Shown: positions 57,925 through 64,000 of the stretch, piece after piece | How positions within the stretch are numbered: the first letter of the stretch is position 1 | Layout: the number at the start of each line of letters is the position of its first letter | NCBI GenBank assembly: GCA_036389485.1 | Contig: DASVPR010000055.1 | Span: forward strand, 1-64,000 | Length of the DNA: 64,000 bases | From: CADCVT01 sp036389485 | Lineage (GTDB): Bacteria > Actinomycetota > Thermoleophilia > Solirubrobacterales > Solirubrobacteraceae | Reading direction: 5' to 3' | Made by a program: the position numbers and the translations under genes | The notes under the pieces: generated by a model | Database searches by the model: none | The model's input: only the letters and a program-made list of their open reading frames with translations | Told to the model about the DNA's origin: nothing

Positions 57925-59036
57925 TTCTCCTCGTCGTCGCCGCCGCGCGCGCGGAACAGCTTCACCTCGCCGACGCCCTTGACGCGGCGCTCGCCGGCGA
58001 ACGACCAGCGGAAGCCGTTCTCGGCGGCGTCCTTGACCTCCTCGGTCGTCAAGACCGAGCCCGGCCGGGCGATGCCGGTCACGCGACTGGCGAGGTTGAC
58101 CGCGTGGCCGTAGAGGTCGCCGTCGCGCTCGACCGCGGGCCCGAGCGCGATCCCGCAGCGCACCTGCGGGAAGTCCTCGCCCTCCGCGTCCACCGACTCC
58201 GCCAGCTCGATGAGCGTGCCGAGCAGCAGCTCGGTCTCGTTCGCGGCCAGCATCACCGCGTCGCCGATCGTCTTCACGAGCCGCACGCCCGGCACGACCG
58301 TGTCGAGCGCGATCGCCTCGAGGCGCCGGGCCACCGCGCCGAGGTCCTCGGCCGGCACGCGGCCGCCGAGCCGGGTGAAGCCGACGAGGTCCGCGAACGC
58401 GACGGCGGTCTCCCGCGCGCCGCCGATGTTCCCGGTCGCCAGCTGCTCGGCGTCGAGGACGTCGGCCCGGATGATCTCGAGCAGGTGGCGCGCGAAGAAG
58501 TGCTCCATCGTCGGGCCGATGCCGGGCATGAGCATCTCGGTGACCGCGACGAGCCGGCGCGCCGCCTCGTCCTCGTCGCGCGCCTCGCGCAGGACGGCCT
58601 CGCCGACGAGCTGCCGCATGGCCGCGGCGACCTGCGCGAGCGCGCGGCCCATGACGCGGTTCGCGTCGACGACGCCCTCGAGCGGCATCCCAGCGTCGAG
58701 GACGTGCCTGAGCCGCTTCCCGGCCTCGACGTCGGCGTCGGAGAACTCGCGGGCGTCGGGGTCCGCCACCGGCAGGCCCGCGGCGCGGCGGACCGCGTCG
58801 AGCGCCTCCGGGTCGACGCCGCATTCATCCGCCACCTCCGCGGCGGTGTACTTCGGCTTGCCGCGCAGCGCCCGCTCGACCGGCAGCAGCACGAGCCGGT
58901 TCTCGGTCGCGGCCCGCTCCAGCTCCTCCATCGGCACGCCGTCGTCGTGCAGGTGGCGCAGCAGCCGCTCGCGCGCCGCGCGGGCGTCGCCCTCCAGGCC
59001 GTCGAGCAGCCGGTCGAAGTCGGTCGTGCCAGGCAT
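57921..59036 (-). CDS. Class III adenylate/guanylate cyclase with N-terminal regulatory domain
   Basis: 371 residues. The N-terminal 190 residues are helical and include a MerR-like PKYTAAEVADECGVDPEALD and an EFSDADVEAGKRLRHVLDAG segment, as in Rv1264-type autoinhibited cyclases. The catalytic domain (about 195-365) has both metal Asp sites (AVAFADLVGFTRLGG and KTIGDAVML), the substrate Lys, and the transition-state Asn/Arg (GHAVNLASRV), so it should be active. cAMP is favoured by the Lys/Asp pattern, but cGMP cannot be excluded. ATG 59036 lies 27 bases from divergent ruvC. Confidence 0.9.
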   Translation of the reverse strand: MPGTTDFDRLLDGLEGDARAARERLLRHLHDDGVPMEELERAATENRLVLLPVERALRGKPKYTAAEVADECGVDPEALDAVRRAAGLPVADPDAREFSDADVEAGKRLRHVLDAGMPLEGVVDANRVMGRALAQVAAAMRQLVGEAVLREARDEDEAARRLVAVTEMLMPGIGPTMEHFFARHLLEIIRADVLDAEQLATGNIGGARETAVAFADLVGFTRLGGRVPAEDLGAVARRLEAIALDTVVPGVRLVKTIGDAVMLAANETELLLGTLIELAESVDAEGEDFPQVRCGIALGPAVERDGDLYGHAVNLASRVTGIARPGSVLTTEEVKDAAENGFRWSFAGERRVKGVGEVKLFRARGGDDEEN

Positions 59037-59049
59037 CCGCCTCGCCGCG

Positions 59050-59055
59050 CAGAAT
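59050..59055 (+). promoter_or_regulatory. -10-like element of ruvC
   Basis: CAGAAT (xAxxxT) ends 8 bases before GTG 59064. Confidence 0.35.
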
Positions 59056-59063
59056 CCCACAGC

Positions 59064-59570
59064 GTGATCGTCCTCGGCATCGACCCCGGCGTCGCGAACA
59101 CGGGCTACGGCGTCGTCGGGCGCGCGCCGGGGGGTCGGCTGCTCGCGCTCGACGGCGGCGTGATCGAGACGCCGCCGGGGGTGCCCGCCGAGCGGCGCCT
59201 CGCCGCGATCTTCGACCGGGTCGAGGGGCTGCTCGCGGAGCACGGGCCGGCCGCGGTCGCGCTCGAGGACCTCTACTTCGGCGTCAACGCGCGTAGCGCG
59301 TTCGCCGTCGGCCAGGCCCGCGGCGTCGTGATGCTCGCGGCCGGGCGCCGCGGGATCGAGTGCGCCTCCTACACCCCGCAGCAGGTCAAGGGCGCTGTGT
59401 GCGGCAGCGGCCGCGCGGCCAAGGACCAGGTGACGCGGATGGTCCAGGCGCTGCTCTGCCTGCCCGAGCCACCGCGGCCCGACCATGCCGCCGACGCGCT
59501 CGCGGTGGCGATCTGCCACGTCAACCGCGCCCCGCTCGCCGCCGCGAAGGCGTCCGGCCTCGCGCGTTGA
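59064..59570 (+). CDS. ruvC: Holliday junction endonuclease RuvC
   Basis: 168 residues. Catalytic acids are placed as in RuvC: Asp7 (LGIDPGVANTGYG), Glu68 (ALEDLYFG), and the C-terminal HAADALAVAI acid pair near 141-144. VNARSAFAVGQARGVVMLAA and YTPQQVKGAVCGSGRA bind the junction. It cuts Holliday junctions symmetrically after branch migration by RuvAB. GTG 59064 gives the exact family N-terminus. ruvA follows 10 bases later. Confidence 0.97.
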   Translation: MIVLGIDPGVANTGYGVVGRAPGGRLLALDGGVIETPPGVPAERRLAAIFDRVEGLLAEHGPAAVALEDLYFGVNARSAFAVGQARGVVMLAAGRRGIECASYTPQQVKGAVCGSGRAAKDQVTRMVQALLCLPEPPRPDHAADALAVAICHVNRAPLAAAKASGLAR

Positions 59571-59580
59571 ATGCGGTCCC

Positions 59581-60153
59581 ATGATCGCCCTCGTCCGCGG
59601 CCAGGTCGCCGTCCGCCGCCCCGACCACGTCGTCGTCGACGTCAGCGGGGTCGGCTACCGGCTGGCCGTGTCGGCGGAGACGCTCCAGCGCGTGCCCGCG
59701 GCGGGCGAGGAGGTGACGCTCCACACCCACCTGATCGTCCGCGACGACGCGCTCCAGCTCTACGGCTTCGCCACCGAGGAGGAGCGCGAGCTGTTCCTGC
59801 TGCTGCTCGGCGTGCAGTCGGTCGGGCCGAAGATGGCGCTCGGCGTGCTCTCCGGCGGGCCGCCGCGCGAGCTGACCCGGGCGCTCGCGGCAGGGGACAC
59901 CGCGCGCTTTCAGGCCGTCCCCGGCATCGGCAAGCGCACCGCGGAGCGGATCGTCGTCGAGCTGCGGACGAAGGTCGACGACGATCCCATCGTCATCACC
60001 CGCGCCGACGACCCGCGCTCGCTCGCGCGCGACGGCCTCGTCGAGCTCGGCTTCCCGCTCGCCGAGGCCGAGAGGCTGCTCGCCGAGGCGGCCGCCGACG
60101 GCGACAGCGTCGAGGAGCTGATCGGCGCGGCGCTGCGAGGGGCCCGCCGGTGA
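59581..60153 (+). CDS. ruvA: Holliday junction branch-migration protein RuvA
   Basis: 190 residues. MIALVRGQVAVRRPDHVVVD and VGYRLAVSAETLQRV are the OB-fold domain I; the helix-hairpin-helix motifs read LLLLLGVQSVGPKMALGVLS and FQAVPGIGKRTAERIVVEL; a short domain III follows (LVELGFPLAEAERLLAEA) that binds RuvB. It clamps the junction as a tetramer. Coupled to ruvB by a GTGA overlap. Confidence 0.97.
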   Translation: MIALVRGQVAVRRPDHVVVDVSGVGYRLAVSAETLQRVPAAGEEVTLHTHLIVRDDALQLYGFATEEERELFLLLLGVQSVGPKMALGVLSGGPPRELTRALAAGDTARFQAVPGIGKRTAERIVVELRTKVDDDPIVITRADDPRSLARDGLVELGFPLAEAERLLAEAAADGDSVEELIGAALRGARR

Positions 60154-61151
60154 CCGCCCGCATCCAGACGCCCACGCTCGCCGAGGAGGACGAGCTCGAG
60201 GTCACGCTCCGCCCGCGCAGGCTGGAGGAGTTCGTCGGCCAGGAGGCGCTGAAGGAGCAGCTGGGCGTGAGCATCGCGGCCGCGCGGGGCCGCGGCGAGG
60301 CGCTCGACCACGTCCTGCTCGCCGGCCCGCCGGGCCTGGGGAAGACGAGCCTCGCGCAGATCCTCGCCCACGAGCTCGATGTCCCGTTCGTCATGACGGC
60401 CGGCCCGGCGCTCGAGCGCAAGGGCGACATCGCCGCCTTCCTCACCGCGCTCGATCCGGGCAGCGTGTTCTTCGTCGACGAGCTGCACCGTCTCAGCCGA
60501 GCGCTGGAGGAGACGTTCTATCCCGCGATGGAGGACCACAAGCTCCCCATCACGGTCGGTCAGGGCGCGGGGGCGCGCGTGGTCACGCTCGACCTCCCGC
60601 CGTTCACGCTCGTCGGCGCGACCACCCGCGCCGGGCTGCTCTCGACGCCGCTGCGCGACCGCTTCGGCCTCCAGCACCGGCTGGAGCCCTACGCGGTCGA
60701 GGAGCTCGTGATGATCGTGCAGCGCAGCGCACGGATCCTGCAGGTCGACCTCGATCCCGACGGCGCCCGCGCGATCGCGTCGCGCAGCCGCGGCACGCCG
60801 CGCGTCGCCAACCGCCTGCTCAAGCGGGTGCGCGACTACGCGGAGGTCCGCATGGGCGGCACGGTCACCGCCGAGGCCGCCGACCGGGCGCTCGCGCTGC
60901 TCGAGGTCGACGAGCGCGGCCTCGACCGTCTGGACCGGGACATCCTGTCGGCGATCTGCGAGCGGTTCGACGGCGGCCCGGTCGGCCTCTCGACGCTCGC
61001 CGTCGCGGTGGGGGAGGAGCAGGACACGATCGAGGACGTCTACGAGCCCTACCTGCTCCAGCAGGGCTTCCTCAAGCGCACGCCGCGGGGCCGGGTCGCG
61101 ACCGCGGCCGCCTTCCGCCACTTGCGCCTGGAGCCGACGACGCTGCTCTAA
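60150..61151 (+). CDS. ruvB: Holliday junction helicase RuvB
   Basis: 333 residues, AAA+ motor. LRPRRLEEFVGQEALKEQL, Walker A LLAGPPGLGKTSLAQ (57-71), Walker B VFFVDELHRLSRALEET, GATTRAGLLSTPLRDRFG (sensor I and Arg finger), and the C-terminal winged helix RFDGGPVGLSTLAVAVGEE. It hydrolyses ATP to drive branch migration with RuvA. A complete, canonical sequence. The stop overlaps a TAACCT hexamer before the next gene. Confidence 0.97.
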   Translation: MTARIQTPTLAEEDELEVTLRPRRLEEFVGQEALKEQLGVSIAAARGRGEALDHVLLAGPPGLGKTSLAQILAHELDVPFVMTAGPALERKGDIAAFLTALDPGSVFFVDELHRLSRALEETFYPAMEDHKLPITVGQGAGARVVTLDLPPFTLVGATTRAGLLSTPLRDRFGLQHRLEPYAVEELVMIVQRSARILQVDLDPDGARAIASRSRGTPRVANRLLKRVRDYAEVRMGGTVTAEAADRALALLEVDERGLDRLDRDILSAICERFDGGPVGLSTLAVAVGEEQDTIEDVYEPYLLQQGFLKRTPRGRVATAAAFRHLRLEPTTLL

Positions 61152-61165
61152 CCTGCGCCGTCGAG

Positions 61166-61615
61166 ATGGCCCACCTGTTCATCTGCCCGCAGTGCGGGCG
61201 CCGCAGCACCGAGTCCGACCGCAACGCAGGCTTCCGCCGCCAGGCGCGGGGCTGCTCGAACTGCGGCTTCGGGTTCCTCTTCGAACTGCTCGACGACTAC
61301 TACCCGGCCCCGAACGCCGCGTTCTTCACGACCGACCAGGAGGGCCGGATCATCGCGTGCGGGCGCGGCTCGTTCGAGCTGACCGGCCTCGCCGAGGAGC
61401 AGGTGATCGGCCGCCCGGCGAACGAGGTGCTGGGGCTCAAGTTCGACTCCGGCGACGACTACGTCTCGACCGTGCTCGAGTGGGGCGTCCGGCAGCTCGG
61501 CAAGCCCGTCGAGGTCAACGCCGAGGGCGACCTCCCGGCGAAGGCGAAGGCCGACCTCTTCCCGGCCTACGACGACGACGGCGGAATGCTGCTCGTCCTG
61601 ACCCCGACCTCGTAA
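61166..61615 (+). CDS. Zinc-ribbon plus PAS-domain protein in the yajC position
   Basis: 149 residues. Residues 7-36 contain two CxxC knuckles (ICPQCGRRS and CSNCGFG), a rubredoxin-like zinc ribbon. Residues about 47-145 are a PAS fold (NAAFFTTDQEGRIIACGRGSFELTGLAEEQVIGRPANEVLG). No membrane helix. It lies 14 bases after ruvB and 13 before secDF, where many actinobacteria carry yajC, but it has no similarity to YajC. The PAS/ribbon combination suggests a small sensor or adaptor; ligand unknown. Confidence 0.8.
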   Translation: MAHLFICPQCGRRSTESDRNAGFRRQARGCSNCGFGFLFELLDDYYPAPNAAFFTTDQEGRIIACGRGSFELTGLAEEQVIGRPANEVLGLKFDSGDDYVSTVLEWGVRQLGKPVEVNAEGDLPAKAKADLFPAYDDDGGMLLVLTPTS

Positions 61616-61628
61616 GCTCAGGCCTCAC

Positions 61629-64000
61629 GTGACCGATCGCCGGCGCAACCTGTTCATCCTGCTGCTCGTCGCCGGCATTCTCGCCGCGTCGCTGTACGTC
61701 GTCTCGAGCAAGGAGACCAAGCTCGGCCTCGACCTCCGCGGCGGCGTCGAGCTCATCTACGAGGCCAAGCCCACGCCGCAGCAGCCCGTCGTCGACGCGG
61801 ACGCGCTGGACCGCTCGATCGACGTCATGCGCGAGCGCGTCGACACCCTGGGCGTCTCCGAGCCGGAGATCCAGCGCTCGGGCAACGAGCAGATCAGCGT
61901 CGGCCTGCCGGACGTCGAGAACGCCGACGAGGCGATCGACCAGGTCGGCCAGGTTGCCCAGCTGCACTTCTACGACTGGGAGCCGAACGTCATCGGCCCC
62001 GAGGGCAAGCCCGACCCGACGAACCCGGAGGTGACCGGCGGGCCGAGCGCCGGCCGGAACGGCGGGATCACCGAGTACGAGGCGGTCCAGCGCGCGTCCA
62101 AGCGGCCCGAGGTCAAGGACGGCAACAACTCCCACCGCGGCGTCTTCTACGCGGTCGACGACGAGGAGAAGAAGGTCCTCGCCGGGCCGCAGGAGACGCG
62201 TCAGGACCTCATCGACCAGCTCGACGACAAGGTCGATCCGCCCGGCAACGCGAAGCCGGAGCTGACCTCGGAGCAGCGCGAGCGCGCGAAGATCGTCGAG
62301 GTCAAGGAGGGCACCGTCCTCGTCCGTTGCGAGCAGCCCGACGAGGCGTCCGACAAGGAGAAGTCCGACTGCTGGTTCGTCCTCGCCGACAACGTCGCGC
62401 TGCGCGGCACCGAGGTCAAGGAGCCCGAGCAGAACTTCGACCAGGGCCCCGGTGGCTCCGGCCAGCCGATCGTCACGTTCAAGTTCACCGACGAGGGCCG
62501 CAAGAAGTGGGAGCAGGTCACGAAGGAGATCGCCGAGCGCGGGCAGCGCAACTTCCTGCCCGGCAGCGACGCCGCGAGCGCCGCGCAGCACTTCGCGATC
62601 GTCCTCGACGACGAGCTGATCTCGACCCCGTTCATCGACTTCCAGCAGAACCCGAACGGCATCGACGCCGCCAACGGCTCGCAGATCGAGGGCGGCTTCA
62701 CGATCGAGTCCGCGCAGGAGCTCGCGAACCTCCTGAAGACCGGCGCGCTGCCGGTGCGGCTCGAGCTGATCTCGCAGTCCCAGGTCTCCGCGACGCTGGG
62801 CGAGCAGGCGCTGGACGAGGGCCTGCTGGCGGGCGCGGTCGGCTTCGGGATCGTCGCGCTCTTCCTGCTGATCTTCTACCGGATCCTCGGCGTGATCGCG
62901 GTGCTGGCGCTGACGGTGTACTCCGTCTACTTCTTCGCGCTGATCAAGCTCATCCCGATCACGATGACCCTGCCGGGCATCGCCGGCACGATCCTCACGA
63001 TCGGCGTCGCGGCCGATGCGAACATCGTCATCTTCGAACGCGTCAAGGAGGAGATCCGCGGCGGGGCATCCGTGATGCGAGGCCTTGCCACGGGCTACAA
63101 GAAGGGCCTCACGGCGATCATCGACGCGAACGTCGTCACGATCATGGTCGCGTTCATCCTGTTCGTGCTCGCGACCGCCGGCGTCCAGGGCTTCGCGTTC
63201 ACGCTGGGCGTCGGCACGATCGTGTCGCTGTTCACGGCGGTCCTCTTCACGCAGGCGATCGTCGGGACGCTCGGGCGCTCGAAGGTGCTCGCCAGCCCGA
63301 GCGCGCTCGGCGCGGGCAAGGCCCGCAAGCCGATCACGTTCGACTTCATGGGCTGGTCGAAGTGGTTCTTCTCGATGTCGGGCGTGATCCTGCTCGTCTG
63401 CTCGCTCGCGCTGGCCGGCAAGGGGATCGACTTCGGCATCGACTTCGAGTCCGGCACGCGGGTGCGCGTCGCGCTCGAGAAGAAGACCGACGAGGAGGGC
63501 GTGCGCAACGCGCTGCCCGGGGCCCTGCGCGACGCGGAGATCCAGAAGGTCGAGGATCCCGCGCTCGGCGAGAGCGGCTTCCAGATCTCCACCGAGAAGC
63601 TGCAGCCCAAGCAGGTCTCGGCGGTCAACGAGGCGCTGGAGAAGGAGTTCGGGTTCCGCTCGCCGCCGAACACGCAGTCGATCGGCCCGACGTTCGGCGA
63701 GACCGTCGCGAGCAACGCGTGGAAGGCGATCGTCGCGGCGCTGATCGTGATCAGCGTCTACGTCGCGCTGCGGTTCGAGTGGAAGTACGCGGTGCCGGTG
63801 CTCATCGCGCTGGCGCACGACCTGCTCATCACCACGGGCGTCTACGCCCTCATCGGCCGGGAGGTGACGACGTCGACGGTCGCGGCGCTTCTCACCATCC
63901 TGGGCTTCTCGCTGTACGACACGATCATCGTGTTCGACCGCATCCGCGAGAACGTGCCCCGCATGCCGCGCGCGACGTACTCGCAGATCGTCAACCGGTC
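61629..64000 (+). CDS. secDF: Fused protein translocase subunits SecD-SecF, cut by right window edge
   Basis: 790 codons visible from GTG 61629. SecD part: TM1, KLGLDLRGGVELIYEA, a large periplasmic P1 domain with a longer-than-usual insertion (about 100-260), then TMs with AGAVGFGIVALFLLIFYRIL and the GVAADANIVIFERVKEE motif. After GRSKVLASPSALGAGKARKP the frame continues into SecF: ITFDFMGWSKWFF, IDFGIDFESGTRVRVALEKK and the YDTIIVFDRIREN motif. No stop lies between the parts, so this is a single polypeptide. It uses the proton gradient to pull secreted proteins through SecYEG. The 3' end is outside the window. Confidence 0.95.
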   Translation, partial: MTDRRRNLFILLLVAGILAASLYVVSSKETKLGLDLRGGVELIYEAKPTPQQPVVDADALDRSIDVMRERVDTLGVSEPEIQRSGNEQISVGLPDVENADEAIDQVGQVAQLHFYDWEPNVIGPEGKPDPTNPEVTGGPSAGRNGGITEYEAVQRASKRPEVKDGNNSHRGVFYAVDDEEKKVLAGPQETRQDLIDQLDDKVDPPGNAKPELTSEQRERAKIVEVKEGTVLVRCEQPDEASDKEKSDCWFVLADNVALRGTEVKEPEQNFDQGPGGSGQPIVTFKFTDEGRKKWEQVTKEIAERGQRNFLPGSDAASAAQHFAIVLDDELISTPFIDFQQNPNGIDAANGSQIEGGFTIESAQELANLLKTGALPVRLELISQSQVSATLGEQALDEGLLAGAVGFGIVALFLLIFYRILGVIAVLALTVYSVYFFALIKLIPITMTLPGIAGTILTIGVAADANIVIFERVKEEIRGGASVMRGLATGYKKGLTAIIDANVVTIMVAFILFVLATAGVQGFAFTLGVGTIVSLFTAVLFTQAIVGTLGRSKVLASPSALGAGKARKPITFDFMGWSKWFFSMSGVILLVCSLALAGKGIDFGIDFESGTRVRVALEKKTDEEGVRNALPGALRDAEIQKVEDPALGESGFQISTEKLQPKQVSAVNEALEKEFGFRSPPNTQSIGPTFGETVASNAWKAIVAALIVISVYVALRFEWKYAVPVLIALAHDLLITTGVYALIGREVTTSTVAALLTILGFSLYDTIIVFDRIRENVPRMPRATYSQIVNR

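Noticed and set aside
61515..63818. Reverse-strand 767-codon frame opposite secDF
   Set aside because: Arg/Asp/Leu-rich antisense translation with no domain; the forward secDF frame is unambiguous.

Overview
This window is one contiguous stretch of very GC-rich, densely packed bacterial chromosome. It holds 69 protein-coding genes and no rRNA, tRNA, insertion sequence, prophage or CRISPR array that I can recognise, and no gap between genes exceeds about 230 bases. GC-rich codon use, frequent GTG starts, TetR, SARP/AfsR-type and MurR regulators, a split proline dehydrogenase/P5C dehydrogenase pair and the yebC-ruvCAB-sec block point to an actinobacterium. The sigma-like/anti-sigma-like protein and the style of several hypothetical proteins suggest Thermoleophilia (Solirubrobacter/Conexibacter-like). 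That placement is inference, not proof.

Region 1 (1-14.7 kb) is mixed metabolism and transport: an acyl-CoA carboxylase carboxyltransferase cut by the left edge, a rhodanese, a GlxA-type regulator, a DrrAB-like ABC exporter, and an MFS exporter followed by an M20 peptidase and a diaminopropionate ammonia-lyase-like enzyme (the ygeY-ygeX pairing). Two methyltransferases, an SDR with its TetR regulator, small membrane proteins, and a three-gene set led by an uncharacterised, possibly nitroreductase-like protein follow. Region 2 (14.7-27.1 kb) has a large AfsR/SARP-ATPase-TPR regulator, a MurR/RpiR regulator, a secreted RTX-like repeat protein, PLP synthase (pdxS-pdxT), the proline degradation operon, and a membrane protein that looks like a decayed sigma/anti-sigma fusion.

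Region 3 (27.2-56.5 kb) is a surface-glycan island. It contains two GT39-like membrane glycosyltransferases, five GT2-type and two GT4-type glycosyltransferases plus a TreT-like trehalose synthase, a Wzx-type flippase, phosphomannomutase, a nucleotidyltransferase and epimerase, a hexapeptide acyltransferase, two sulfatase-fold proteins with an unusual Thr active site, and about eight class I methyltransferases (including three paralogues beginning near WYHT and a duplicated pair of which one copy has lost its SAM motif). The island lies between pdxST and yebC, genes that are normally close together in actinobacteria. Region 4 (56.5-64 kb) is conserved housekeeping: yebC, a TetR regulator, a class III adenylate cyclase, ruvC-ruvA-ruvB, a zinc-ribbon/PAS protein where yajC is often found, and a fused secDF cut by the right edge.

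Two features of organisation stand out. Genes are joined by 4-base ATGA/GTGA overlaps, and at least six convergent pairs share one CTAG as both stop codons. Most first genes of transcription units have a TANNNT-like hexamer ending 6-10 bases before the start codon and no Shine-Dalgarno sequence, which fits leaderless transcription; at two divergent gaps the two hexamers overlap. The oddest item is a 35-bp tandem repeat at 36351-36478 that forms three nested 12-codon minicistrons, each coupled by ATGA to the next and finally to a methyltransferase gene.
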